A stretch of 64,000 nucleotides of DNA. Source: Pseudomonas synxantha (GTDB lineage Bacteria > Pseudomonadota > Gammaproteobacteria > Pseudomonadales > Pseudomonadaceae). The position numbers and the translations under genes are program-made. This document shows positions 52,389-60,644 of the stretch, one piece after another. The stretch is taken from contig NZ_LT629786.1 of the NCBI RefSeq assembly GCF_900105675.1, positions 1,054,001-1,118,000 on the forward strand, read 5' to 3'. How positions within the stretch are numbered: position 1 is the stretch's first letter; every line of letters begins with the position of its first letter. The notes under the pieces are model-generated. The model was not told where the DNA came from, ran no database searches, and saw nothing but the letters and a program-made list of their open reading frames with translations.

Positions 52389-53395
52389 TTCGGCAGGTCG
52401 TAGCCGTCGATGGCGGCGGCCAGTTGTTCCAGGCCATCGAAGGTGCGCAGGCTGGCCTGCAGCGCCAGGGCATCGAGGATGATGATGCGGTTGTTTTTCA
52501 CCGCGTCCATGTTGCGGGTCACCGGGTCGTTGCGCAGGAAGGCGAGTTTCTTCTCGTGGTCGTCGGCGGGGTAGCGGCGCCGATCCATGCGTGCGATCAC
52601 CAGGAACGTCGGGTTGGCCTTGGCAATGGTTTCCCAGCCGACGGCGGGCCATTCTTCATCGGACTGCACCACATTGCGCAGGCCGAGGGTTTGCAACATG
52701 AACTGCGGAATACCCTTGTGCCCGGCCACGTACGGATCGCTGGCCATTTCGGCGCTGGAGAACCACACCAGCGCGCTGGCTTGCTTCAAGCCTTTGCCTT
52801 GCGCGGTGGCGATGGACTTGGCCAGGCGCGCCTGTAGTTCGTCGTTGAGCTGCTGGCCGCGATCCTGGACGTCGAAAATCTGCGCCAGTTGGCGGATGCT
52901 TTTATAAATCGTGTCGATGCGGAACGGCTCCAGACGCGTGCCGTCGGCACCCACCAGGTTGTCCTTGCCTTCGCAGTCCGAGGGCAGCAGGTAGGTGGGG
53001 ATCTGCAGTTCATGGAATTGCTCGCGGGTGCCGACCACGCCTTGTGGCCCCACCACCCATTCCAGCTCGGCGGCCACCAGTTGCGGGCGCTTGGCGATCA
53101 CCGCTTCGAAGCTCGGCTCGTTGTTGGCCAGGCGCTCGATGGTGGCGTCCTGTGCCTTGTACTGCGCCAACACGTTGTTGAACCACAGCGAAGTGCCAAC
53201 CACTTTATCGCCCACGCCCAAGGCGTAGAGCATCTCGGTGGCGGCCTGGCCGATGGTTACGCTGCGTGCAGGCGCGTGCTGGAAGGTCAGGGTACTGCCG
53301 CAGTTTTCCAGGGTCAGCGGGTAATGGGTGGGCGTGGCCTGGGCCATTGCACAGGCACCCAAGCCTGCGATCAGGGCGGTAACGCGTGGCAGCAT
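52385..53395 (-). CDS. btuF: Periplasmic corrinoid/siderophore-binding protein
   Basis: A 336-residue class III substrate-binding protein with a Sec signal (MLPRVTALIAGLGACAMAQA, cleavage near AQA). The BtuF-like fold shows RSVTIGQAATEMLYALGVGD, then FEAVIAKRPQLVAAE and a long connecting helix. The ATG at 53395 has GGAG 8 nt upstream. It is the first gene of the btuFCD-like operon, about 115 bp downstream of the riboswitch. Confidence 0.85.
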   Translation of the reverse strand: MLPRVTALIAGLGACAMAQATPTHYPLTLENCGSTLTFQHAPARSVTIGQAATEMLYALGVGDKVVGTSLWFNNVLAQYKAQDATIERLANNEPSFEAVIAKRPQLVAAELEWVVGPQGVVGTREQFHELQIPTYLLPSDCEGKDNLVGADGTRLEPFRIDTIYKSIRQLAQIFDVQDRGQQLNDELQARLAKSIATAQGKGLKQASALVWFSSAEMASDPYVAGHKGIPQFMLQTLGLRNVVQSDEEWPAVGWETIAKANPTFLVIARMDRRRYPADDHEKKLAFLRNDPVTRNMDAVKNNRIIILDALALQASLRTFDGLEQLAAAIDGYDLPK

Positions 53396-53509
53396 GGGGT
53401 GATCTCCGAGTGCAGCAGGGGCGGTACGGCTCGGAAATACAGCCTCGAACGCTGCCGATCGGGCAGGCAAGGATGTCCTTCCCGGACACCCCGCCGGTTA
53501 GTGGTTTTG

Positions 53510-53682
53510 CTGGGCCGGCAGGTCTCCTGACTGATGCGTCGTCGCCTCGCTCCCGCCTTCCCGGACAGGGTCCAGTGGCAGTGGGGAGCAGGCTCGGCAC
53601 CTACAGTTGCGGGGGCAGTTTCGATTGACGTCGCGGGCGGCGTTTCGAATTCCCTATTAGTCCCATACGGGAACCGGCGGCG
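53510..53682 (-). ncRNA. Cobalamin riboswitch
   Basis: Read on the minus strand the region shows, in order, CGGTTCCCGTATGGGACTAA TAGGGAA, then CTGCCCCCGCAACTGTAGGT (core), GCCACTG, CGGGAAGGC and finally the B12 box AGTCAGGAGACCTGCC. These are the conserved elements of the AdoCbl riboswitch. It lies upstream of the btuFCD-like operon and should lower its expression when cobalamin is plentiful. Confidence 0.95.
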
Positions 53683-53703
53683 GTATGGTAGTCGATCAGG
53701 CCC

Positions 53704-53803
53704 TGTAGGAGCGAGCTTGCTCGCGAAGGTCGCTAACGATAACGCGGGGAACCTGATGCTCCGCGGCGCTCTCAGGTGCTTCGCGAGCAAGCTCGCTCCT
53801 ACA
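53704..53803. repeat. REPIN of the GTAGGAGCGAGCTTGC class
   Basis: Inverted arms TGTAGGAGCGAGCTTGCTCG at 53704 and CGAGCAAGCTCGCTCCTACA ending 53803 with a variable spacer. A second REP class distinct from the TGTGGGAGGGGG elements. It separates the riboswitch from the nuclease gene. Confidence 0.93.
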
Positions 53804-53814
53804 ATGGGCCGCTC

Positions 53815-54744
53815 TCAGAGTCGTATGTCTTGGGGGCCGCGGATCAGCGCTTCAATCCGCGTACCTGTCGCACGTTCTTCATTGCTGAACCCGTCATAGT
53901 CGGCCAGGTTGGCGAAGCGGATGCCGGTCAGTTGCTCGATCTGGATCACGCTGCGCTGGTAGGTGCGAAGCTGGCCGAACACCAGGTCGAGCTGCCCCAG
54001 CTCACGGCTTTGGTCGATCATGTAGGCGCTGGCGGAGGGTTTGCCGTCGTCGCTGAGGTAAGCCACGACTTTCCAGAACGCCTTGGGGATTTTCACCCCA
54101 CGATAAAGTCGGTCGTCATCGGCGAATACCGGGCCGGTAAACACCGTGGCCCGGGCTTTCCAGCGTTGGGTGTTGTCAAGAATGTAGTCTTCGAGTTCCA
54201 GCCAGGTCTTCTGGTTGAAGCCGCTCATTTGCGGCGAGCAGTTGGTGAAGTGGAAGGTGTCGAAGTTGGCGGTGTTGGCCTCGTCGCCCCAGTTGGGGTC
54301 CTGGCGCCGCACCAGGTGGCCGCGGTCCAGGCCATTGCTGGCGTAAAGGTCTTCACCTACCTGCGCATCCAGGGGCAGGCGACCATCGTAGGCCCAAGTG
54401 TCGTTGCTGCGCGTGATGTCCACGTGCTTTGAGCCGTCGATATTCACCCCCACGTAGAGCGCCAGTCGTCGGGAACGCGACATAGTGATGGAGAAATGCG
54501 TGTAGTCCAGGCGCTTGGGTTGCACGTCGCTCGACAGTGGCTCGCCGACCGTGGGCCATGGCACCACGAAGTCGCTGAGGAAATCATGGGCATAGCCAGC
54601 GCGGTTTTTGAGGTCCTTGGCCGCGGTGACGCGCGGTGTCGCGGTTCTGGCTTCCAGCAGGGTGGGGCTGAGCGCGACCAATGGGCGCAGGTCGGAAAGC
54701 CTGGGGCGGTGGGAAAGGTCGATTTTGGCTGTGCGGGCGGGCAT
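53815..54744 (-). CDS. DNA/RNA non-specific endonuclease (NUC family)
   Basis: A 309-residue nuclease with the DRGH motif at residues 140-143 (LDRGHLVRRQDPNWG; His143 general base) and the metal-binding Asn in TNCSPQMSGFNQKTW. This is the beta-beta-alpha-Me fold of the Serratia nuclease type. No Sec signal is evident, so its site of action is unclear. ATG 54744 has AAGGA 8 nt upstream; ATG 54750 two codons earlier is also possible. Divergent from the M4 protease gene. Confidence 0.88.
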   Translation of the reverse strand: MPARTAKIDLSHRPRLSDLRPLVALSPTLLEARTATPRVTAAKDLKNRAGYAHDFLSDFVVPWPTVGEPLSSDVQPKRLDYTHFSITMSRSRRLALYVGVNIDGSKHVDITRSNDTWAYDGRLPLDAQVGEDLYASNGLDRGHLVRRQDPNWGDEANTANFDTFHFTNCSPQMSGFNQKTWLELEDYILDNTQRWKARATVFTGPVFADDDRLYRGVKIPKAFWKVVAYLSDDGKPSASAYMIDQSRELGQLDLVFGQLRTYQRSVIQIEQLTGIRFANLADYDGFSNEERATGTRIEALIRGPQDIRL

Positions 54745-54878
54745 GGGCATGTTCCTTATGGGCCTCGGATAAACACCACTGCAACACAAACTCATGACAA
54801 TTTGGCCCAGGTGGCGAACACAGGGCTATCCTGAAACCGCTACCGGACGTTCATCACACGCCAAAAAGGAGCCAGCTT

Positions 54879-55940
54879 ATGTGTGTTCGCCAGCCGCGCA
54901 ACCCGATTTTCTGTCTGATCCCACCCTATATGCTCGACCAGATCGCCCGCCACGGGGATAAAGCCCAACGGGAAGTCGCATTACGCACTCGGGCCAAGGA
55001 CAGCACGTTCCGCTCGTTGCGCATGGTCGCGGTACCCGCCAAGGGCCCAGCCCGCATGGCGTTGGCCATGGGCGCCGAGAAACAGCGCTCGATCTACAGC
55101 GCTGAAAACACCGACAGCCTGCCTGGCAAGCTGATCCGCGGCGAAGGGCAACCGGCCAGTGGCGATGCCGCAGTGGACGAAGCCTATGAAGGCTTGGGCG
55201 CGACCTTCGATTTTTTCGACCAGGTATTCGACCGCAATTCCATCGACGATGCCGGCATGGCCCTGGACGCCACGGTGCACTTCGGCCAGGACTATAACAA
55301 CGCGTTCTGGAATTCGACCCAGATGGTCTTCGGCGACGGTGACCAGCAGTTATTCAATCGCTTCACCGTGGCGCTCGACGTGATTGGCCATGAGTTGGCC
55401 CATGGCGTTACCGAGGATGAGGCCAAGCTGATGTACTTCAACCAGTCCGGCGCGTTGAACGAGTCGCTGTCCGACGTGTTCGGTTCACTGATCAAGCAGT
55501 ATGCGTTGAAGCAAACCGCCGAGGAGGCTGATTGGTTGATCGGCAAAGGGTTGTTCACCAAGAAGATCAAGGGCACCGCTCTGCGCTCGATGAAAGCCCC
55601 AGGCACTGCGTTTGATGACAAGCTGCTGGGCAAGGACCCGCAGCCGGGTCACATGGATGATTTTGTACAGACATACGAGGACAATGGCGGGGTGCATATC
55701 AATTCCGGCATTCCCAACCACGCGTTCTATCAGGTGGCAACCAAGATTGGCGGGTTCGCCTGGGAGCGTGCAGGGCGCATCTGGTATGACGCACTGCGGG
55801 ATGCGCGGCTGCGACCGAACTCGGGGTTCCTGCGTTTTGCGCGTATTACCTATGATGTGGCCGGGCGTCTTTACGGCGCGAACAAGGATGAACAGAAAGC
55901 GGTCAAGGAGGGGTGGAAAGCCGTGGGCATCAATGTTTGA
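54879..55940 (+). CDS. Protealysin-like M4 metallopeptidase
   Basis: A 353-residue thermolysin-family protease. The zinc motif HELAH is at 171-175 (His171, Glu172, His175), and GALNESLSD gives the third ligand Glu195. A short propeptide (about 50-60 residues) carries the PPYML motif typical of protealysin precursors, and there is no signal peptide, as in Serratia protealysin. Protealysins act on host actin and other intracellular targets (family knowledge). AAGGAG lies before the ATG. Followed by its inhibitor gene 29 bp downstream. Confidence 0.9.
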   Translation: MCVRQPRNPIFCLIPPYMLDQIARHGDKAQREVALRTRAKDSTFRSLRMVAVPAKGPARMALAMGAEKQRSIYSAENTDSLPGKLIRGEGQPASGDAAVDEAYEGLGATFDFFDQVFDRNSIDDAGMALDATVHFGQDYNNAFWNSTQMVFGDGDQQLFNRFTVALDVIGHELAHGVTEDEAKLMYFNQSGALNESLSDVFGSLIKQYALKQTAEEADWLIGKGLFTKKIKGTALRSMKAPGTAFDDKLLGKDPQPGHMDDFVQTYEDNGGVHINSGIPNHAFYQVATKIGGFAWERAGRIWYDALRDARLRPNSGFLRFARITYDVAGRLYGANKDEQKAVKEGWKAVGINV

Positions 55941-55968
55941 CCAGCCGCTTGGGCGGCGAGGAACAGCC

Positions 55969-56274
55969 ATGCGAATCTCAATCAAGGAAAGCGGTGGGCC
56001 GGCGTTTTTTCCGGGGCTGGCCAAGCCGCGTACGGTAGAGCTGGAGAAGCTACCCGAGCCGGACCAGCAGGAATTGCGGCAACTGATCGAAGCTTCGGAT
56101 TTTTTTCAGTTGCCACAAAGCACCGTGCCCGAAGCCGGTAACCCCGACCGAGTGCACTACACCCTGACAGTGGCGGAGGGCGAGCGTGAGCACACGGTCT
56201 GTGTGCTCGCGCCGGTGAAGTCGCAGGCGTTGGAAGGGTTGGTGCAATGCGTGCGACGGCACATCCGCAGTTGA
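55969..56274 (+). CDS. Emfourin-like inhibitor of M4 peptidases
   Basis: A 101-residue protein, MRISIKESGGPAFFPGLAKP at its start, then LPEPDQQELRQLIEASDFF and DRVHYTLTVAEGEREHTVCV. This matches emfourin (M4in), the protealysin inhibitor encoded in the same operon. GAGGA is 7 nt upstream of the ATG. Its position directly behind the protease supports the assignment; the pair would keep the leaderless protease inactive inside the producing cell (inference). Confidence 0.85.
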   Translation: MRISIKESGGPAFFPGLAKPRTVELEKLPEPDQQELRQLIEASDFFQLPQSTVPEAGNPDRVHYTLTVAEGEREHTVCVLAPVKSQALEGLVQCVRRHIRS

Positions 56275-56321
56275 TGCACGACTGGGGTTGCTGCGCAGCC
56301 AGCGCAGTCGCCCCTGTCTGG

Positions 56322-57713
56322 CTATTTGCGATCCAGCCACACTGTCTGCGCATTGCAGAACTCGCGTACGCCGAAGTGCGACAGCTCGCGGCCGAACCCG
56401 CTTTTCTTCACACCGCCAAACGCCACCCGAGGGTCTGACACGCTGAACGCGTTGACGAATATCCCGCCGGTGTCCAGTTGCTCGGCAATATCGCGGGCCT
56501 TGGCTGAGTCGGTGGTGAAGATGCTGGCGGTGAGGCCAAACTCGCTGTCATTGGCCAGGGCCACAGCATGCTCGGCATCGCGGGCGGTAATGATCGACGC
56601 CACGGGTCCGAACAACTCCTGCTTGAACGAGGTCATCTGATCGGTGACGCCGGCCAGCACGGTCGGTTCATAGTAATTGCCCGCGCCTGGGACTTTGTTG
56701 CCGCCCAGCAGCAGGGTCGCGCCTTCTTCCAGGGTCGCCTGGACCTGGCCGTGCAGTTCGTCGCGCAGGTCGAAGCGGGCCATGGGGCCGATATAGGTAG
56801 TGTTCAATGTCGGGTCGCCCATCACCAGGGCGCGGCTGGCCTCAAGGAATTTGGCGGTGAAGGCTTCTACCACCCCAGCTTCAATGATCAGGCGCTTGGC
56901 GGCGGCGCAGACTTGGCCGCTGTTCTGGAAACGGCCGATCACGGCGGCTTGCACAGCAGCGTCGAGGTCAGCGTCGTTGAGCACGATAAACGGATCGGAG
57001 CCGCCCAGTTCCAGCACGCATTTCTTCAGCGCGGCGCCGGCCTGGGAGCCAATGGCGATACCGGCGCGCACGCTGCCGGTGAGGGTCACGGCGGCGATAC
57101 GTGGGTCAGCGATGGCGCTGGACACGCCGTCCTGGGTCACGTTGATCACTTCGAATACGCCTTCAGCGAAACCGGCTGTGCGCAACGCTTGCTGGATCAG
57201 GTAGGCGCTGCCCATCACGTTCGGCGCGTGTTTGAGCACGTAAGTGTTGCCGGCGAGCAAGGTCGGCACGGCGCCGCGCAGCACCTGCCAGACCGGGAAG
57301 TTCCACGGCATCACCGCGAGGATCGGGCCCAGCGGGCGGTATTCGATCCGGGCGCTGCCGTTGTCTACCAGGGTCGGCTCAGGGGCGAGCATGGCCGGGC
57401 CATGAGCGGCGTACCACTCGCTGAGTTGGGCGCATTTTTCGATCTCGGCGCGGGCCTGGGCGATGGGCTTGCCCATTTCCAGGGTGATCATTTGCGCCAT
57501 GGCTTCGGCTTGCCCGCGCAAGGCGGCGGCCAGGGCCAGCAGCAATTCTGCGCGTTGGCTGACCGGCTGGCGGCGCCAAGTGCGGAACGCGCTGGCCGAA
57601 CGGGTGAGGGCGGCGTCCAACTGTGCCGCGGTTTCATAGGCATAGCTGGCGACTGTTTCGCCGTTGGCGGGGTTGATCGACAAGGCGTGGGTCTGGTGGG
57701 TCATTGCGTTCAT
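56322..57713 (-). CDS. sad: NAD-dependent succinate-semialdehyde dehydrogenase
   Basis: A 463-residue aldehyde dehydrogenase. Catalytic Glu235 (LELGGSDPF) and Cys269 (NSGQVCAAAKR) are present, with PWNFP, the NAD-binding region, and a Sad-typical C-terminus (RVAFGGVKKSGFGRELSHFG). It oxidises succinic semialdehyde to succinate in GABA or related catabolism. The ATG at 57713 has only a weak ribosome-binding site. Divergent from a LysR gene, the same arrangement as sad/ptrR (yneI/yneJ) in E. coli. Confidence 0.88.
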   Translation of the reverse strand: MNAMTHQTHALSINPANGETVASYAYETAAQLDAALTRSASAFRTWRRQPVSQRAELLLALAAALRGQAEAMAQMITLEMGKPIAQARAEIEKCAQLSEWYAAHGPAMLAPEPTLVDNGSARIEYRPLGPILAVMPWNFPVWQVLRGAVPTLLAGNTYVLKHAPNVMGSAYLIQQALRTAGFAEGVFEVINVTQDGVSSAIADPRIAAVTLTGSVRAGIAIGSQAGAALKKCVLELGGSDPFIVLNDADLDAAVQAAVIGRFQNSGQVCAAAKRLIIEAGVVEAFTAKFLEASRALVMGDPTLNTTYIGPMARFDLRDELHGQVQATLEEGATLLLGGNKVPGAGNYYEPTVLAGVTDQMTSFKQELFGPVASIITARDAEHAVALANDSEFGLTASIFTTDSAKARDIAEQLDTGGIFVNAFSVSDPRVAFGGVKKSGFGRELSHFGVREFCNAQTVWLDRK

Positions 57714-57816
57714 GGCACCGTCCGGCTGAATAAGTGGAATGGGGCCAGCGTACGGGGCTGTATCTTTTCTGGAAACTGAATAATATTAAGCAATACATTC
57801 ACGATTGGAGAATGAA

Positions 57817-58689
57817 GTGGATCTGGTGCAGCTGGAAATTTTCAAGGCCGTTGCCGAGCAAGGCAGTATCAGCGCTGCCGCGCAGCTGATTCATCGGGTG
57901 CCGTCAAACCTCACCACGCGCATCAAGCAATTGGAACAGGACCTGGGCGTGGAGTTGTTTATCCGCGAGAAAAGCCGTTTGCGCCTGTCCCCGGCCGGTT
58001 GGAATTTCCTCGGTTATACGCGGCGTATTCTCGACCTGGTGCAAGAGGCCCGCGCTACGGTGGCGGGGGAGGAGCCTCAAGGGGCGTTTGCCCTGGGCTC
58101 CCTGGAGAGCACGGCGGCGGTGCGCATCCCCGCCTTGCTGGCGGCGTATAACCAGCAGTACACCAAGGTCGAGCTGGACCTGAGCACGGGACCGTCAGGT
58201 ACCATGATTGAAGGCGTGTTGTCCGGGCGGCTGACTGCGGCTTTCGTTGACGGACCGGTGCTGCATTCCACCCTGGAAGGCGTGGCGGTGTTCGAAGAGG
58301 AGATGGTGGTGATTGCGCCGCTGCATCACGCGCCGATCACCCGTGGCCTGGATGTGAATGGCGAAAACATCTATACGTTTCGCTCCAACTGTTCGTACCG
58401 GCACCACTTCGAGCGCTGGTTCTCACAGGATGGCGCGATGCCGGGCAAGATCTTCGAGATCGAGTCCTACCACGGCATGCTTGCCTGCGTCAGCGCCGGG
58501 GCCGGGCTGGCGCTGATGCCGCGCAGCATGCTTGAGAGTATGCCGGGGTGTGCGGCGGTGAGTGTGTGGCCGTTGACGGACAGCTTCCGCTTACTGAATA
58601 CCTGGCTGATCTGGCGCCGGGGCACTGTGTCACAGAGCCTGAACAGTTTCGTAAAACTGCTGGAAGAACGCGGCCTGGCAGCCGCCTGA
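57817..58689 (+). CDS. ptrR: LysR-family regulator, PtrR-like
   Basis: A 290-residue LysR regulator: winged HTH at 1-60 ([35 protein letters not shown]) and the effector domain after. The GTG at 57817 is chosen (GGAG 7 nt upstream) over a TTG at 57805. A TGAAT-N15-ATTCA dyad (57777-57801) in the promoter shared with sad is a possible binding site (weak). The divergent pairing with sad matches E. coli ptrR (yneJ). Confidence 0.85.
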   Translation: MDLVQLEIFKAVAEQGSISAAAQLIHRVPSNLTTRIKQLEQDLGVELFIREKSRLRLSPAGWNFLGYTRRILDLVQEARATVAGEEPQGAFALGSLESTAAVRIPALLAAYNQQYTKVELDLSTGPSGTMIEGVLSGRLTAAFVDGPVLHSTLEGVAVFEEEMVVIAPLHHAPITRGLDVNGENIYTFRSNCSYRHHFERWFSQDGAMPGKIFEIESYHGMLACVSAGAGLALMPRSMLESMPGCAAVSVWPLTDSFRLLNTWLIWRRGTVSQSLNSFVKLLEERGLAAA

Positions 58690-58695
58690 GTTCAA

Positions 58696-58784
58696 TGTGG
58701 GAGGGGGCTTGCTCCCGATAGCGATGTTTCAGCTAACGAATACTTGGCTGAAAGAATGCAATCGGGAGCAAGCCCCCTCCCACA
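58696..58784. repeat. REPIN
   Basis: An 89-bp inverted REP pair of the TGTGGGAGGGGGCTTGCTCC class, between the LysR gene and the small membrane protein gene. Confidence 0.95.
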
Positions 58785-58796
58785 TTTTGTTCTTCA

Positions 58797-59006
58797 TCAG
58801 CCGCCAAATTGGAAGGTGCCCATGGCCAATTTGGCCATGATCGCCGTCGCACCCAGTTGCACCAGCCACAACGCCAAACCACCGAGGAACACCCCCAGCG
58901 CCACTTGCAGCACCAGGCTCTTCTGGCGTTTGGCTTGCGGTGCACGTGGGGCGTAATCGTGCAATTCGTCGCGGTCGGCACGCAGATCCAGGTCATCGTT
59001 TCTCAT
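58797..59006 (-). CDS. Small single-TM membrane protein
   Basis: A 69-residue protein: a charged N-terminus (MRNDDLDLRADRDELHDYAP) then a hydrophobic stretch (LVLQVALGVFLGGLALWLVQ, then LGATAIMAKLAMG). No domain named. Located just upstream of the terminator of the aminotransferase gene, on the same strand. Probably a conserved Pseudomonas protein of unknown function. Confidence 0.7.
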   Translation of the reverse strand: MRNDDLDLRADRDELHDYAPRAPQAKRQKSLVLQVALGVFLGGLALWLVQLGATAIMAKLAMGTFQFGG

Positions 59007-59056
59007 AGGGCTCTCACAGCAAAGGGGCGGTCAAGGTTCAGTCTAGGGGCTGGGCA

Positions 59057-59085
59057 CAAAAAAGGGGAAGCCATGGCTTCCCCTT
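59057..59085 (-). terminator. Rho-independent terminator of the aminotransferase gene
   Basis: A 24-bp perfect palindrome at 59062-59085 (half-site AAGGGGAAGCCA) followed, in minus-strand direction, by a run of T (CCCCTTTTTTGTG). It lies 20 bp after the aminotransferase stop. Confidence 0.9.
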
Positions 59086-59104
59086 CTGTGCAACGCCAGC
59101 AGGT

Positions 59105-60301
59105 TTACAGCACCTGAACGATTGCTTGTGTGACCGCACCAATGTTCGACTGGTTCAGCGCCGCCACACAGATACGCCCGGTATCCAGTGCGTAGATGCC
59201 AAACTCGGTGCGCAGGCGGGTGACTTGCTCAACGGTCAGGCCGGAGTAGGAGAACATCCCACGCTGACGACCGACGAAGCTGAAATCATGACCTGGAGCC
59301 GCCTTGGCCAGCTCAGCCACCATCTGTTCGCGCATGCCGCGGATGCGCAAGCGCATTTCAGCCAGTTCGGCTTCCCACTGGGCACGCAGTTCAGGGTTGT
59401 TCAGCACAGCTGCAACGATGGCCGCGCCGTGGGTCGGCGGGTTGGAGTAGTTGGTGCGGATCACGCGCTTGACCTGGGACAGGATGCGCGCGCTTTCTTC
59501 CTTGGACTCGCTGACAATCGACAGCGCGCCCACGCGCTCGCCGTACAGGGAGAACGACTTGGAGAACGAGCTGGACACAAAGAAAGTCAGGCCCGATTCA
59601 GCGAACAGACGTACGGCAGCGGCGTCTTCGTGGATGCCATCGCCAAAGCCCTGATAGGCCATGTCGAGGAACGGCACCAGGTTCTTGGCCTTGACCACCT
59701 CCAGCACGTTTTGCCAGTCGGCCGGGCTCAGGTCGACGCCGGTCGGGTTATGGCAGCAGGCGTGCAGCACCACGATGGATTGCGGGGGCAAAGCGTTGAG
59801 GTCTTCGAGCAGGCCGGCACGGTTGACGTCGTGGGTGGCAGCGTCGTAGTAGCGGTAGGTCTGCACCGGGAAACCAGCTTTTTCGAACAGCGCCTGGTGG
59901 TTTTCCCAGCTCGGGTCGCTGATGGCGACCACGGCATTGGGCAGCAATTGCTTGAGGAAGTCAGCGCCGATTTTCAGCGCGCCAGTGCCGCCTACCGCTT
60001 GGGCGGTAATCACGCGGCCAGCGCTCAGCAGGGGGGATTCAGCGCCAAACAACAGTTTTTGCACGGCCTGGTCGTAGGCCACGATGCCGTCGATCGGCAA
60101 GTAGCCTCGGGCAGCGTGTTGCGCCACGCGAATGGCTTCCGCTTCGGCAACGGCACGCAAGAGTGGAATTTTCCCCTCCTCGTTGCAGTAAACGCCCACG
60201 CCAAGGTTGACCTTGGTGGTTCGTGTGTCGGCGTTGAATGCTTCGTTGAGGCCCAGGATTGGATCGCGTGGTGCCATTTCGACAGCGGAAAACAGGCTCA
60301 T
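59105..60301 (-). CDS. tyrB: Aromatic/aspartate aminotransferase (class I)
   Basis: A 398-residue PLP-dependent transaminase of class I, Ia subgroup. The PLP lysine is Lys248 in SSSFSKSFSLYGERVG, preceded by HACCHNPTGVD and LDMAYQGFGDG. It interconverts aspartate or aromatic amino acids with 2-oxo acids. ATG 60301 fits the usual MSLFSAVEMAPRDPIL start; a longer frame to 60415 is spurious. The place opposite uvrB is standard in Pseudomonas. The symbol could equally be tatA or phhC in other genomes. Confidence 0.9.
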   Translation of the reverse strand: MSLFSAVEMAPRDPILGLNEAFNADTRTTKVNLGVGVYCNEEGKIPLLRAVAEAEAIRVAQHAARGYLPIDGIVAYDQAVQKLLFGAESPLLSAGRVITAQAVGGTGALKIGADFLKQLLPNAVVAISDPSWENHQALFEKAGFPVQTYRYYDAATHDVNRAGLLEDLNALPPQSIVVLHACCHNPTGVDLSPADWQNVLEVVKAKNLVPFLDMAYQGFGDGIHEDAAAVRLFAESGLTFFVSSSFSKSFSLYGERVGALSIVSESKEESARILSQVKRVIRTNYSNPPTHGAAIVAAVLNNPELRAQWEAELAEMRLRIRGMREQMVAELAKAAPGHDFSFVGRQRGMFSYSGLTVEQVTRLRTEFGIYALDTGRICVAALNQSNIGAVTQAIVQVL

Positions 60302-60644
60302 TTTTGCGGCAGCTCTATGGGGGAAGGGAGGGACGTGTCGCGCTCCAGCCGAATGCACTAGAGCGGTGCACAAACGGGGAGCTAGTATAGAGGCCATCAC
60401 GGCTGAGGGCGACAACCGAAACGGCTTTTCGGCGATGTTTTTCGGTTTATTTGTTGACCGTTAGTCTTATTGCAACATTGAAGGGAAAGGTCTTGTAGGA
60501 GGATAGCCTTGAAACCCATCACATTCGTCACCACTTCTACAGCTATCATGGTTTTTTCCTGCAACCTGCGATGATTAATCGCGGGTTGCTGAGCTATTTC
60601 GTCCCTGGCGGTGTTGAGTCTGGGGTGACTACACGAGGTACGTT
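60302..60644. promoter_or_regulatory. Divergent promoter region of tyrB and uvrB
   Basis: 343 bp between the two divergent genes. A GAGG ribosome-binding site (about 60633) serves uvrB. I looked for a LexA box (CTG-N10-CAG) and saw none. No other structure stands out. Confidence 0.4.
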
